Assembly (NCBI RefSeq): GCF_000390185.1
Contig: NZ_AQHR01000041.1
Location: 151,434 to 215,433 of the forward strand
From: Lunatimonas lonarensis
Lineage (GTDB): Bacteria; Bacteroidota; Bacteroidia; Cytophagales; Cyclobacteriaceae
DNA length: 64,000 nucleotides
Direction: 5' to 3'
Shown here: one piece after another, positions 52,187 to 62,878 of the stretch
How the letters are laid out: each line of letters opens with the position of its first letter
Position numbering within the stretch: position 1 is the stretch's first letter
Program-made: the position numbers and the translations under genes
The notes under the pieces: generated by a model
What the model was told of the DNA's origin: nothing
Seen by the model: only the letters and a program-made list of their open reading frames with translations
Database searches by the model: none

Positions 52187-55100
52187 TTACCTACTAGCCG
52201 TCTGCGTATTCCGGTTTTCCAACGGATGCTGTTGCAATAGCTCCGTGGGCGAATAGAAGCCGGATTTACCTTTGGTTGCTTCTCTTACCGCTTTCACTTT
52301 AGCCGGAGCTATAGGAGATGCGTTGTTTCCAAAGGAGTTTCTCACATAGGTAGCCACCGATGCAATGTCTTCGTCGTTGAGCATGCCACCATAGGGCGTC
52401 ATGGGAACCTGGCCCGGATACTCCTTGCCCAGTACTTCTATTGGACCCATAAGCCCGTTGAGTATGATTTTGATCAGTCTCTCTTCACTGCCTGTTACCC
52501 AGCGGGTTCCGGCCAATGGCGGGAATCCAGCCGCAGCGAGGCCTTTGCCATCTTCCTGATGGCAGGTAATACAGAAGCCTTCTTTGCCATAGATGACTCT
52601 TCCTTTTTCGTAAAGGGCCATATCAGCACTGGACAGGTTATTGACAGCCTTCGGTGCTTCTTTTGCAGGTTCAGGTGTTTTGCTTTTGAATTCGATGCTG
52701 CCGGAGGCACTGATAATCACCTCGCTGATGGATACATCGTTCAGGTGTGCCAGCGACGTCTCGAATGCATTGATCATCCAGTCATCCTTGGGATGTTCGT
52801 TTGCTACGGCAAGTATCTCCAATCCACTTTCCTTGTCCAGCCAGGAAGCAGCTACGATTGCCTCCAGCCGTACCCTTCCATGTTCATCGGCTGCCGCTTG
52901 CTTTAAAAGCGTGACCTGGTCAGGAACCTGATGCCCCGTATACCGCAGAACCCTCGCTGCGGCAGCCCTTGCCCTGAAGTCCTTGGCATTAAGCATTTGC
53001 TTTAGTAGATTCTGATCCACTTTGTTCAATCCCCAAGAAACCCAAAGTGCTTCGAGCACATAGTGTTCGTACTTTGGATCATTTTTGTCCAAGCCTTCCA
53101 CCCAGGTCTTCATCTTTGTGAGCACTTCGTTCGCATTTCTGCCCCTTAATTCCGTTCTTGTCCTATACCTTGCCCTAAATTCCGGCAATTTCAGGTTTTC
53201 CAGCAATTCGTCGATGGAGGCCCCGTGGATTTTGGGAGGGGTTACCAAGGGACGGGATGGGTAGGTGATCCGGTATACTCTGCCATGCACATGGTCTCTA
53301 AGTGGGTCCCTCGCGTTGTGCTGCATGTGTCCTACCAGGATGTTGTGCCAATCGATAAAATATAGCGATCCATCCGGTGCAAACTCCATATCTACCGGGC
53401 GGAAGTTGCGGTCGTCGCTTTTGACCAAATCCAGCCGATGTCGGCTATGGTAGCCGGTTCCATCATCTTCGATGGCATGTTGCTTCATCCCGAGGTATCC
53501 GATCGTATTATTGATTAGGAGGTCGCCCTGATGCTCATCGGGGAAGTGCCTACTGGATACAAACTCCAACCCGGAAGTGGGCCGTACGCGGTGGGCGTCT
53601 TCTATCAGGTTGGGTCCCTTATGCGTGGCAACACCATACCGTGGCTTTACCGAACCCGGCATCATCCATCGGACATCCGGCCCTGAGGTCTCCGCAAAGA
53701 AATTCTGACCCCAGTCATCAAACGCAATTCCCCACGGATTTGGAATGGCCAATTGGGCTGTACGCTCCAGATGTCTTCTTGCGGGATTATAGCGATAGAA
53801 TCCACCGTTGGTTGCCCTTACCGGACCATAGGCGGTTTCAACGTTGGTATGGAGGAACACGCCCTCCCCCATGTAGATCGCCCCGGAAGGATCTGCTACA
53901 AAGGCGCTGATATTGTGGTGGGTATCGTGATCGTCAAAACCACTTAGCAGAATCTCCTTCGTATCTGCGCGGTCATCGCCGTCCAGGTCCCGCAGCAGAA
54001 CCAGATTTGTCCCCTGGGAAACATAGACCCCCTCGGGTGCAATTTCCAGACCTATGGGAAGGTGCAACCCATCGGCAAATATTGTTTGCTTATCGGCCTT
54101 TCCGTCTCCATTGGTATCCTCCAATATCAAAATTTTGTCGTTCGGTTTCGGGTCTCCAGGCTTGTAGTGCGGATAGCTGGGCATCACGGCTACCCAAAGC
54201 CTCCCCTTGGTATCAAAGGTCATTTGAACCGGGTTAGCTAGGTCTGGAAACTCCACTTCAGAAGCGAAAAGCTCCAATTTATAGCCCTCCGGTACCTGAA
54301 TTTTGTCCAGCGCATCCTGGCCGTACAGGTATTCAAGGCTACCGTTTCGCTCCGGATTGTAGTTGGTTTCGATTTCGGGAAGCTCTCTTGTGTTGGCGTC
54401 GGCAGCTATCAAATCAAATTTCTCCCCTCTGTTTGCCGCCCAGATTGCCTGATCACGGTTGGCGGTCATTTGACGTATTTTTTCCAATTCATAGGGGTAA
54501 TTGTCCGGACCGAACGGATTGTACCTTCTGCCAAACACGTGAACGCCGTTGGGTATCTTGTAGTCATTGTGCCACATCCAGTTTTTCTCCATTACTGCTT
54601 CATGAATGGCAGTGCGGTGCTTTTCGGCGCGGGCCTTCGTCTTTCCGAAGAGCTTGTCGGCCAGAAAGACCGAAAACTTACGATACCCTTCTTCGTTGAG
54701 CTGGAACCCATCAGCCGTAAGGGGCTCCCTGCTTGAGTCGTACCATTTTTTGGAAGGTTCAAAGGCGTCGACAAAAAACACTTGGTTTCTCTCTGCCACC
54801 TCTCTCATGGCATCGGTATACAGCTTTAGGTTTTCGTTCTCCTTCTTTCCATTGGGCAAGTCATACCGATCCGATAGATCTTCGAAGGCAATCGGGGAAA
54901 CCAACGCCAATTGGGGGGGCAGCTGTCCGTTATAGCTTTGTCCTTTTGTATGGTCTATAAATGCCTGAAGTTCATCCTTCCAGGTTTCCAGGGCATCCAG
55001 TCCGCCGAAACTCTCGTTATACCCAAAAAAGGCGACGATCACATCTGCCTTATGGTTTGTAAGCCATTGGTCAGGGTAGTCCAAGTGTCCTTCGCTTCCG

Positions 55101-55423
55101 GAGGATTTGGCCAGTTCTGTTTGAAACTTTTCGGCACCAGGAAATGCCCAAGGGGTATTCCTTCCCGAATGGGGACGGAAGCCGGGCGTATCCCCTGGTA
55201 CACACATATTGCGGATGTAAAGCAGTGAATCTGGATACCTAACATGCATTTCGGTTTCAAACAGACCATATTCCATCATACGGGAACCCAGGTTATTGCC
55301 GATCAACATGATATGTTGATCTTTGCGAAGGTCTAGTGTTTCCTCTTCCGTGCCGCAGCTGAACAGCAAGCCCAGTACGAACAGAAGCGACAGCCCCTTC
55401 ACCAAATTGATTTTTGTCTTCAT
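52187..55423 (-). CDS. SGNH-like domain fused to PVC-type CxxCH lipoprotein
   Basis: A 1078-aa lipoprotein (lipobox LLFSCG). Residues about 35-270 form an SGNH-hydrolase-like domain (HIMLIGNNLGSRM, FFGYNESFGG, DGFQLNEEGYRKF); the usual nucleophilic Ser and the DxxH His are not at their expected places. Residues about 370-740 form a beta-propeller of the sorbosone-dehydrogenase type (WVAVMPSYPHYKPGD, GSLYFIDWHNI). HEAT repeats follow (about 760-900), then a cytochrome c motif C951-I-T-C954-H955. A surface or periplasmic carbohydrate-related redox role is plausible. The upstream 351-bp gap holds its promoter, not identified. Confidence 0.87.
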   Translation of the reverse strand: MKTKINLVKGLSLLFVLGLLFSCGTEEETLDLRKDQHIMLIGNNLGSRMMEYGLFETEMHVRYPDSLLYIRNMCVPGDTPGFRPHSGRNTPWAFPGAEKFQTELAKSSGSEGHLDYPDQWLTNHKADVIVAFFGYNESFGGLDALETWKDELQAFIDHTKGQSYNGQLPPQLALVSPIAFEDLSDRYDLPNGKKENENLKLYTDAMREVAERNQVFFVDAFEPSKKWYDSSREPLTADGFQLNEEGYRKFSVFLADKLFGKTKARAEKHRTAIHEAVMEKNWMWHNDYKIPNGVHVFGRRYNPFGPDNYPYELEKIRQMTANRDQAIWAANRGEKFDLIAADANTRELPEIETNYNPERNGSLEYLYGQDALDKIQVPEGYKLELFASEVEFPDLANPVQMTFDTKGRLWVAVMPSYPHYKPGDPKPNDKILILEDTNGDGKADKQTIFADGLHLPIGLEIAPEGVYVSQGTNLVLLRDLDGDDRADTKEILLSGFDDHDTHHNISAFVADPSGAIYMGEGVFLHTNVETAYGPVRATNGGFYRYNPARRHLERTAQLAIPNPWGIAFDDWGQNFFAETSGPDVRWMMPGSVKPRYGVATHKGPNLIEDAHRVRPTSGLEFVSSRHFPDEHQGDLLINNTIGYLGMKQHAIEDDGTGYHSRHRLDLVKSDDRNFRPVDMEFAPDGSLYFIDWHNILVGHMQHNARDPLRDHVHGRVYRITYPSRPLVTPPKIHGASIDELLENLKLPEFRARYRTRTELRGRNANEVLTKMKTWVEGLDKNDPKYEHYVLEALWVSWGLNKVDQNLLKQMLNAKDFRARAAAARVLRYTGHQVPDQVTLLKQAAADEHGRVRLEAIVAASWLDKESGLEILAVANEHPKDDWMINAFETSLAHLNDVSISEVIISASGSIEFKSKTPEPAKEAPKAVNNLSSADMALYEKGRVIYGKEGFCITCHQEDGKGLAAAGFPPLAGTRWVTGSEERLIKIILNGLMGPIEVLGKEYPGQVPMTPYGGMLNDEDIASVATYVRNSFGNNASPIAPAKVKAVREATKGKSGFYSPTELLQQHPLENRNTQTASR

Positions 55424-55726
55424 GTGTTTATAATTGTGTTTTCAATGGTCGTATACATTGTACGATGGCGCAGGATGTACGGAAAATCCCGTTTGTTGAT
55501 TGTATTCCCCTTGCATTACCTGTGCCAGGTCCAAATTCAGTGGTCTGGTATATAAACAAGCCGAAATGGTACCCATACTGCCACCAATAAAGGGCTATAT
55601 TTTCGAAATACCATCCTGTACTTACCTGTTTCCAGAATATCAATACAGCCCAACTTTCAATAGTAGAATAATTTCGCCTTTTTTCCAACACCTATTATAT
55701 TGCCGGATTGGGTATTCGACCATTGT

Positions 55727-55734
55727 TACCTTTG
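55727..55734 (+). promoter_or_regulatory. Bacteroidota -7 box upstream of the DASS transporter gene
   Basis: TACCTTTG matches TAnnTTTG exactly, 40 bases before the ATG at 55775. A TTG at 55700-55702 could serve as the -33 element. It lies in the 55424-55774 gap, which has no gene. Confidence 0.5.
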
Positions 55735-55774
55735 AATTTTCACGAAAAGTGCCTATCCTTATTTTTTAATTCCT

Positions 55775-57244
55775 ATGAAAATTTCCCAACTGGGACTCGT
55801 TTTGGGTCCGCTATTATTCCTGGCGATTACTTACCTTGTACAACCTGCCGGTTTGTCCTCAGAGGGTGTCTCCCTGTTGGCCATAACGGCTTGGATTGCA
55901 GTTTGGTGGATTTCGGAGGCAATACCCATTGCGGCCACTGCCATGTTGCCCCTTGTGTTGTTTCCTTTGACAGGAATTCTGGGAATCAAGGAGACCTCTA
56001 TTGCCTATTCGGATCCCATGGTATTGCTGTACATGGGGGGCTTTATGATCGCGGTGACCATCGAAAGATGGAACCTGCACAAGCGGATCGCCCTGAATAT
56101 CATAGCATTTATGGGAACGGATATGAGGCGGATCATTTTTGGATTTATGCTGGCTACCGCCTTCCTGTCCATGTGGATATCAAACACCGCCACTTCTCTC
56201 ATGATGCTCCCCATCGCAGTCGCTGTAATTTCCCAGATGGCCACCCAGCTGCCGGATAAGTACTATGCAGAAAACACGGTGGGCCGATCCCTGATGCTGG
56301 GTATAGCCTATTCTGCCAGTATAGGAGGAATGGCCACCATCATAGGCACCCCCACCAATATCATTCTGGTAGGGGTAATTAAAAAAACCTATGGCATAGA
56401 GATTGGCTTTAGCGATTGGATGATGATTGGTCTTCCCCTCTCCTTGCTGCTGCTGGGAGTATGCTGGTATTTCTTAGTTTACGTTGCATTTGATCTCCGG
56501 CCAGCGGCAAAAGTAACGGGAGGAAAGGAGGAAATTGTTCAGCAGCTAAAGACACTTGGCAAAATTACGGTAGAAGAGAGGCGGGTGCTCTATATCTTTC
56601 TGGGTGTATCGGGATCGTGGATCTCCCGCTCTTTTTTGTTCAAGGAGCTTGTTCCTGTATTGGACGACACGATCATAGCCCTGTTGGGAGTCTTATTGCT
56701 GTTTGTTATTCCTGCCAAGAAGGGTTCAGGACCTCGTCTGCTGGATTGGAAAACGGCTGAAAGCATTCCTTGGGGCATCTTGATCCTATTTGGTGGTGGT
56801 TTGGCGTTGGCAATCGGATTCCAGCAAACGGGCCTAGCGCAATGGATAGGCAATCAGTTTGTGCTGCTGCAAAACGTCAGTTTCTGGCTGTTTCTTTTGT
56901 TGATAATTCTGTCGGTAAACTTTCTTACTGAAATCACCTCAAATGTGGCCACTGCATCCATGCTGCTACCTATCTTGGCGGCGGTAGCCTTGGCCATGAA
57001 CGTTCATCCCTTCGGATTGATGGTTGCAGCTACAATGGCGGCAAGCTGTGCCTTTATGCTCCCCGTAGCTACGCCGCCCAATGCGGTTGTGTTTGGGTCG
57101 GGGTTTCTGACCATCCCGGCCATGATGCGTGCCGGATTCTGGATGAATCTTATCTCCGTTTTGTTGATATTCATCGTAATCCTTACCCTTCTTCCCAGGT
57201 TGTGGGGCATTGATTTGCATGCATTTCCAGACTCGATGCGCTAA
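55775..57244 (+). CDS. SLC13/DASS-family sodium:anion symporter
   Basis: A 489-aa inner-membrane transporter with about 12 hydrophobic segments. The two DASS SNT-type motifs are visible: SNTATSLMMLPIAVAV in the N-terminal half and TSNVATASMLLPILAAVA in the C-terminal half, as well as the GTPTNIILVG and ATPPNAVVFGSG Na+/substrate loops. The family imports dicarboxylates, citrate or sulfate with sodium. The GH30 lipoprotein gene follows 31 bases after the stop, suggesting joint transcription and possibly uptake of acid products; substrate is inference. Confidence 0.9.
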   Translation: MKISQLGLVLGPLLFLAITYLVQPAGLSSEGVSLLAITAWIAVWWISEAIPIAATAMLPLVLFPLTGILGIKETSIAYSDPMVLLYMGGFMIAVTIERWNLHKRIALNIIAFMGTDMRRIIFGFMLATAFLSMWISNTATSLMMLPIAVAVISQMATQLPDKYYAENTVGRSLMLGIAYSASIGGMATIIGTPTNIILVGVIKKTYGIEIGFSDWMMIGLPLSLLLLGVCWYFLVYVAFDLRPAAKVTGGKEEIVQQLKTLGKITVEERRVLYIFLGVSGSWISRSFLFKELVPVLDDTIIALLGVLLLFVIPAKKGSGPRLLDWKTAESIPWGILILFGGGLALAIGFQQTGLAQWIGNQFVLLQNVSFWLFLLLIILSVNFLTEITSNVATASMLLPILAAVALAMNVHPFGLMVAATMAASCAFMLPVATPPNAVVFGSGFLTIPAMMRAGFWMNLISVLLIFIVILTLLPRLWGIDLHAFPDSMR

Positions 57245-57275
57245 GCATTTATGCAATTTACCCTATATTTCTGTT

Positions 57276-58823
57276 ATGAGGATAGCCTATTACTTGTTTT
57301 CGTTGGCCTTTATCGCTTGTTCCTTTCAGGTGGGCAAAGATCCGTATGACCCCATGTCGGAATCAGTTGTCATTCAGGTCAACCTATCGGAAACCCATCA
57401 GACCATCGCTCATTTTGGTGCCTCGGATGCTTGGTCCTGTCAATTTGTAGGGAACTGGCCCGATGGGAAAAGGGATCGGATTGCCGATTTATTGTTCAGC
57501 AGGTCATTCGAAGCAGACGGCTCCCCTACAGGCATTGGGCTCTCGTTGTGGCGGTTTAACTTGGGTGCGGGTAGTGCATCCCAAGGTGTGGCAAGTGGTA
57601 TACGGGATCCCTGGCGAAGGGCCCCATCGGTAATGGATGAACGCGGAGACTTCGACCCGGACCGTCAACAAGGCCAATTATGGTTTGCCCGTGCAGCAAA
57701 AGATAGAGGTGTCGAAAACCTACTGGTGTTTTTAAACAGCCCTCCTGTTTGGCTAACCAGAAATGGAAAGGCATATACCGATTCGGGAAACGAATCGAAT
57801 CTGCCCCCATCTAAGCATGCCGAGTTTGGGACGTATATGGCAAAAGCCATCGCTGGTATGGAGGGCATGGGATTATCGGTTCAATACATTAGCCCGGTAA
57901 ATGAGCCTCAGTGGGATTGGGAAGATGGAGGGCAGGAAGGAACCCCTTTTTGGAATGAAGAAATCGCCTCCATAACACACGCCCTAAACAGCGCCCTGGA
58001 AACGGAAAACCTTACTGCCCAGATTGATCTGGCAGAAGCAGGGCAAATCCAATACCTGTACGAAACCTATAATCGACCGGGAAGATCCGATCAGATCAAC
58101 GCCTTTTTCCAACCGGAAAGTGAGTTCTACCTTGGCAACCTTCCCCGGGTAAGCAAGTCAATCTCTGGGCATAGCTATTTCACCACCTCACCAGCCGAGG
58201 ACTCCCGAGCCAAAAGGTTGCAGTTGCGATCCGCAATTTCAGCTGCTTCGGGTCTTTCCTTCTGGATGTCGGAATATTGTATTCTCGGTGACAACGCTGG
58301 AGAAATCAGGGGCAACAAGCGCGACCTAGGGATGGATGCCGCCTTGTATATGGCAAGGGTCATCCACCAGGATTTAACCCTTGCAAACGCTTCGGCATGG
58401 CACTGGTGGCTGGCTGTTTCCCCATACGACTACAAGGATGGTCTGATATACGTAGACAAAAATGAACACGACGGTGAAATCTACGAGAGCAAAATGCTCT
58501 GGGTACTGGGGAACTATAGTAGGTTTATCAAGCCTGGCTTCCAACGTTTTGATGTGGAAACACAGCATAAACATGGCGATCAAACCTTGATGGTGTCAGG
58601 GTTTAGGAGCACTGAGGCCAAGGAAATGGTCTTCGTAATCGTCAATCCTGCGGAAACTACTATCCCGGTCGATTTTTCATCTATTGACCTAGAAAATTTC
58701 CAGCTTACCTGCTACCTCACGGACAAACAATCTAATCTTAAACCCTTTGCCGCGGATAAAAATAATAGTGAACTAGCGGTTCCCAATCGTTCGGTCATGA
58801 CGATCGTGGCCCTGGAAAAATAA
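57276..58823 (+). CDS. Glycoside hydrolase family 30 lipoprotein
   Basis: About 515 aa, ATG at 57276, signal and lipobox (FIACS). It is a TIM-barrel glycosidase of GH30 type with the acid/base E210 in SPVNEPQWDWED and the nucleophile E333 in FWMSEYC. A C-terminal beta domain covers about residues 430-515. Known GH30 activities include beta-1,6-galactanase, glucosylceramidase and xylanase; the NEPQWDWE motif and size favour the endo-beta-1,6-galactanase group, without certainty. It is probably surface-exposed or periplasmic. Genes of the SusCD type are not adjacent. Confidence 0.87.
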   Translation: MRIAYYLFSLAFIACSFQVGKDPYDPMSESVVIQVNLSETHQTIAHFGASDAWSCQFVGNWPDGKRDRIADLLFSRSFEADGSPTGIGLSLWRFNLGAGSASQGVASGIRDPWRRAPSVMDERGDFDPDRQQGQLWFARAAKDRGVENLLVFLNSPPVWLTRNGKAYTDSGNESNLPPSKHAEFGTYMAKAIAGMEGMGLSVQYISPVNEPQWDWEDGGQEGTPFWNEEIASITHALNSALETENLTAQIDLAEAGQIQYLYETYNRPGRSDQINAFFQPESEFYLGNLPRVSKSISGHSYFTTSPAEDSRAKRLQLRSAISAASGLSFWMSEYCILGDNAGEIRGNKRDLGMDAALYMARVIHQDLTLANASAWHWWLAVSPYDYKDGLIYVDKNEHDGEIYESKMLWVLGNYSRFIKPGFQRFDVETQHKHGDQTLMVSGFRSTEAKEMVFVIVNPAETTIPVDFSSIDLENFQLTCYLTDKQSNLKPFAADKNNSELAVPNRSVMTIVALEK

Positions 58824-58845
58824 GGATGTAAAACCAATTTAACGA

Positions 58846-58879
58846 AAAACCCCTCCGAAAGTAATTCCAGAGGGGTTTT
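58846..58879. terminator. Terminator between GH30 and TPR genes
   Basis: A perfect 10-bp stem (58846-58855 with 58870-58879), loop of 14, A/T tracts at both ends, so it can serve both convergent genes. Confidence 0.8.
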
Positions 58880-58901
58880 ATAGATGAATCAAGCCGATCT
58901 A

Positions 58902-60113
58902 TTACCTTTCCATCCAATCAGCACCAATTAGTTCGCTGAGCTTTTTGTTGTATTCTTCCACTTTTGCCTCGTTTTTCAACCTAGAGTGGATTTGGTAAAG
59001 AATCTCCATGATATCGGTATTGTCTGGCCGCAAGTTAGACGCCCGGGTAAAATAGGGAAGTGCATCCGCATACAGATCATCAGCCTCCTTCACCATTATG
59101 GGAGATTGTTTGTCCCACTCTTCATCCGAAAGGTCATTGATCGCAGAGATGATATTTCGCGCTTTCTCCAAATACAAAGCACCCGCATAGTAATTACCTT
59201 CGAAGAAGTCTGGGTCTACCGCAACCGTCTTCTTGTACTCTGTCAAGGCTCCATCAATGTCTCCTGACTTCTCTTTCAAGTATCCATATCTCAACAGGAT
59301 GGCCGTATTTTCCGGGTCATTTACGAGTGCCGACTCAATGGAGGCCATGGCTTCATCCATCTTGTCCAACTGAAGCAACAACTGGATTTCAAATTCTGCC
59401 AGACCCTTGTCGTCTTCGTAGATTTTCCTCGCCTCAGAGACTAGCCTATATGCCTCCTGCGGATCGTTATCCTCGGCAGAAGCGATTTGGATCAAGAAGT
59501 AGTACGCATTTAGCTTATTATACTCCTTGATGTCAAGCAGCGATGTGAAGAATTTTTTCGACCTCTGAGACTCTCCTACCATGTTGCCTACGTATCCTGC
59601 GTTGAAAACGATCGATGTATCTTTTGGATCCAGTTCCGCTGCGAGCGCAAAAAACTCAAACGCCATCTCCATGTCCTCGTCTTCATACCGTTCTATTGCC
59701 TTATTGAAGGAAGCACTTTTTAGACGGTACACGCCTTGTCCCTGAAAATTCTCAGGCATATCCGGCAACACTTCCTTAAAGAGATCCTTCCCAACTTTGG
59801 TGGTAGAATCCCTTCCCTCCTTGTCAAAAACGGTAGTAAAGCTTTCTTTGGCAGAAATACCGTAATCCAACGTCTGCATCGTGTTTGAAGAGTCAGCTTC
59901 GAACATCAGGGTCTCGATCTTGCCTTTCAAGAGGTATGTCGTGGACAGATCCCCCGTTTCCGGATCATCAAGCGCTGCCTGAATCTCCTCATAGGCTTGC
60001 TCCAAATTTCCCCGCTTCATATTGCGTTCAGCGGATTTGACTACTTTCTTTTGGCCAAATGCTAGCGTAGTGGCTATTCCAACCAAAGCTAATGATAAAA
60101 TTAACTTTTTCAT
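58902..60113 (-). CDS. Exported TPR-repeat protein
   Basis: A 403-aa protein with a signal peptide (ILSLALVGIATTLAFGQ). The mature part carries several TPR units, including GNLEQAYEEIQAALDDP, MEMAFEFFALAAELDPKD, PENTAILLRYGYLKEKSGD and DGALTEYKKTVAVDPDF. It lies 61 bases downstream of gyrA on the same strand, so co-transcription is possible. A periplasmic scaffold or stress-related role is typical; no partner is indicated by neighbours. Confidence 0.87.
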   Translation of the reverse strand: MKKLILSLALVGIATTLAFGQKKVVKSAERNMKRGNLEQAYEEIQAALDDPETGDLSTTYLLKGKIETLMFEADSSNTMQTLDYGISAKESFTTVFDKEGRDSTTKVGKDLFKEVLPDMPENFQGQGVYRLKSASFNKAIERYEDEDMEMAFEFFALAAELDPKDTSIVFNAGYVGNMVGESQRSKKFFTSLLDIKEYNKLNAYYFLIQIASAEDNDPQEAYRLVSEARKIYEDDKGLAEFEIQLLLQLDKMDEAMASIESALVNDPENTAILLRYGYLKEKSGDIDGALTEYKKTVAVDPDFFEGNYYAGALYLEKARNIISAINDLSDEEWDKQSPIMVKEADDLYADALPYFTRASNLRPDNTDIMEILYQIHSRLKNEAKVEEYNKKLSELIGADWMER

Positions 60114-60174
60114 GTTTGCAGTTTTTAATCTAATTCGATTGGTTCTTAAGGTTAACTAACTATTAAGTAAATTT

Positions 60175-62715
60175 CTAATTTAAAGCTTCTTCGGAGTCCG
60201 GGTTATCATTATCTGGCAGATTGTCTGGTCTTTGATCCGCTAGGTTGTTTTCGTCCAATCCCTCCTCCATAATGTTTTCTATTTTCTCGATAGAGGAAAT
60301 TTCGTCGTTCTCATTCAATCGAATAAGCTTCACGCCTTGGGTAGCCCGTCCCATTACCCTTACTCCTGATACCGGTGTACGTATGGCAATGCCCGACTTG
60401 TTAATGATCATAAGGTCATCGGAGTCAACGACTTCCTTGATGGCTACCAGTCCACCGGTTTTTTCGGTCACATTCATTGCTTTCACCCCTTTGCCGCCTC
60501 GGTTTGTAACCCGGTACTCCGACAGGTAAGAACGCTTGCCGTATCCTTTTTCGGAAACCACCAATAATGTGGCATCCTCTCTGGATACACAAACCATGCC
60601 AATAACGTGGTAATTCCCCTCCTCTAAGTTGATAGCTTTCACGCCTGTTGCCGTCCTTCCCATAGGTCTAACCGTCGATTCATGGAAGTGGACAGCACGG
60701 CCGGAACTTGCCGCTATTACAATATGGGAGTCTCCATTCGTGAGTTCTACGTTTACCAACTGATCCTCGTCCCGAATATTCAACGCAATGATTCCGTTGG
60801 TTCGAGGCCTGGAATACTGTTCCAGGGTGGTCTTTTTGATGATACCATTTTTGGTTATCATCACAATATAGTTATTGTTGATATAATCTGCATCATTTAG
60901 GTCGGAAACCTGAATAATTGAACGGATTTTATCACCAGATTCGATATTCATCAGGTTCTGAATAGGCCTTCCCTTGGATGTTTTGCCACCTTCAGGGATG
61001 GCATAGGTCTTTAACCAAAAGAGCTTGCCCTGATCGGTGAATATAAGAAGGTAATTGTGGGTCATCGCGGTGAACAGGTATTCCGTGAAGTCATCCTCCT
61101 TGGTAGTAACCCCTTTTGATCCTACCCCACCCCTGCTTTGAGTTTTGTATTCGGTTAGGACAGTCCGTTTGATATAGCCTTGGTGACTTACCGTGATCAC
61201 AACCTCCTCGTTGGGAATCATGTCCTCGTAGTTGAAATCCTCGGCATTGTGTTCTATCGCAGTCCGGCGTTCGTCCCCGTAACGTTCCTTCATTTCCGCC
61301 AGCTCGGACTTGATGATTTCCATTCTACGATCCTGGTTTGCCAGAATATCCTTAAGCTCTTCGATGAGTTTGATCAAGTCGTCGTATTCCTTCTGGATTT
61401 TTTCGCGCTCCATGCCGGTAAGCCGCTGAAGTCTCATATCCAAAATCGCCCGGGCTTGGATCTCCGACAGTGCAAACCGTTCCATCAGCCCATTTCTTGC
61501 GGTCTCGGGATCCCTCGAATTCCGAATCAGCGTAATCACCTCGTCCAAATGATCCAGCGCGATCAGGTAGCCTTCCAGAATATGGGCACGTTTCTCTGCC
61601 TCTTTGAGTTCATACTCCGTACGCCGCACCACCACTTCGTGCCGATGGCTTACGTAATGAACGATCAAATCCTTCAGATTGAGCGTATAAGGCCTACCCT
61701 TTACCAGTGCCACATTGTTGACACTAAAAGAAGTCTGCAATTGCGTATGCTTGTAAAGGTTGTTCAATACCACGTTGGGTACGGCGTCCTTTTTGAGCTC
61801 GTAAACAATGCGCATTCCCTGCCGATCCGATTCATCCCGAATGGCCGAAATCCCGTCCAGCTTCTTTTCATTGATCAACTGGGCAGTTTTTTCCACCATC
61901 CCGGCTTTGTTCACCATATAGGGAATTTCGGAAATGACAATCATTTCCTTTCCATTGTCCTTTAGTTCCACAGAGGCTTTTCCGCGCACAATGATACGTC
62001 CCCTTCCGGTTTCAAAGGCAGCCTTTACCCCATTGTATCCATATATGATACCACCGGTAGGAAAGTCGGGGGCAGTAATGTGCTGCATTAGCTCGGAAAC
62101 GGTAATATCCCGATTGTCGATGTAGGCAACAATACCATCTATTACTTCCGAAAGGTTGTGGGGAGCCATGTTGGTAGCCATGCCTACCGCAATGCCGGAG
62201 GCGCCATTCAACAAAAGGGCGGGAATTTTTGCCGGCAACACTACCGGTTCTTTTAGGCTGTCGTCAAAGTTCAGCTGGAAATCAACCGTTTCTTTGTTTA
62301 TATCGATCAGTAACTCCTCGGCAATCCTACGTAGGCGGGCTTCGGTATACCTCATGGCGGCGGCATTGTCACCATCGATAGATCCAAAGTTTCCTTGAGG
62401 ATCAACCAACGGATACCTAAGCGACCAAGGTTGCGCCATCCGAACTAGCGTTTCATATACGGCGGAGTCTCCATGGGGGTGATATTTACCCAATACCTCA
62501 CCTACAATCCTCGCCGACTTCTTATAGGGTTTGTTATGGGTGACCCCCAATTCCTGCATGCCAAAAAGAATCCTCCTGTGAACAGGTTTTAGGCCATCCC
62601 TGACGTCCGGCAGCGCACGGGAAACAATCACCGACATCGAATAATCGATGTAAGCACCGCGCATTTCCTCTTCAATATTGATTGGAATAATGTTCTCGTT
62701 TTCTCCTTGAGCCAT
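60175..62715 (-). CDS. gyrA: DNA gyrase subunit A
   Basis: Type IIA topoisomerase subunit that breaks and rejoins DNA to introduce negative supercoils with GyrB. The start at 62715 (MAQGENEN) gives 846 aa; the frame extends six codons further without support. The catalytic Tyr is Y123 in [10 protein letters not shown]. The quinolone-determining segment reads [11 protein letters not shown], with S84 and E88 at the two resistance hot spots, a sensitive-type pattern. The coiled-coil and six-blade C-terminal domain are complete; the GyrA-box-like motif is QSRGGVG. The C-terminal tail is acidic. gyrB is not in the window. Confidence 0.98.
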   Translation of the reverse strand: MAQGENENIIPINIEEEMRGAYIDYSMSVIVSRALPDVRDGLKPVHRRILFGMQELGVTHNKPYKKSARIVGEVLGKYHPHGDSAVYETLVRMAQPWSLRYPLVDPQGNFGSIDGDNAAAMRYTEARLRRIAEELLIDINKETVDFQLNFDDSLKEPVVLPAKIPALLLNGASGIAVGMATNMAPHNLSEVIDGIVAYIDNRDITVSELMQHITAPDFPTGGIIYGYNGVKAAFETGRGRIIVRGKASVELKDNGKEMIVISEIPYMVNKAGMVEKTAQLINEKKLDGISAIRDESDRQGMRIVYELKKDAVPNVVLNNLYKHTQLQTSFSVNNVALVKGRPYTLNLKDLIVHYVSHRHEVVVRRTEYELKEAEKRAHILEGYLIALDHLDEVITLIRNSRDPETARNGLMERFALSEIQARAILDMRLQRLTGMEREKIQKEYDDLIKLIEELKDILANQDRRMEIIKSELAEMKERYGDERRTAIEHNAEDFNYEDMIPNEEVVITVSHQGYIKRTVLTEYKTQSRGGVGSKGVTTKEDDFTEYLFTAMTHNYLLIFTDQGKLFWLKTYAIPEGGKTSKGRPIQNLMNIESGDKIRSIIQVSDLNDADYINNNYIVMITKNGIIKKTTLEQYSRPRTNGIIALNIRDEDQLVNVELTNGDSHIVIAASSGRAVHFHESTVRPMGRTATGVKAINLEEGNYHVIGMVCVSREDATLLVVSEKGYGKRSYLSEYRVTNRGGKGVKAMNVTEKTGGLVAIKEVVDSDDLMIINKSGIAIRTPVSGVRVMGRATQGVKLIRLNENDEISSIEKIENIMEEGLDENNLADQRPDNLPDNDNPDSEEALN

Positions 62716-62878
62716 AATCAAAATTAATCTCAATAATAAATGGCAATATACACATAAATGATGGTTTTTGAAAAAATATAATTTTACTTAAAGGCAAAAA
62801 CCATGGTATTTAATTTATATTCATGGAGTTAAATTAGTTAGTTTTTAAGAAAGGTCTACTTAAATTACCCTAGAATTA

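Noticed and set aside
57210..57275. Extended start of the GH30 gene inside the transporter gene
   Set aside because: ATG at 57276 places the lipobox at the proper distance.
61180..61965. 261-aa ORF antisense to gyrA
   Set aside because: Shadow of gyrA codons; no domain and no separate evidence.
62719..62726. TAATTTTG on the minus strand just before gyrA
   Set aside because: Only four bases from the start codon, too close for a -7 box of a leadered transcript.
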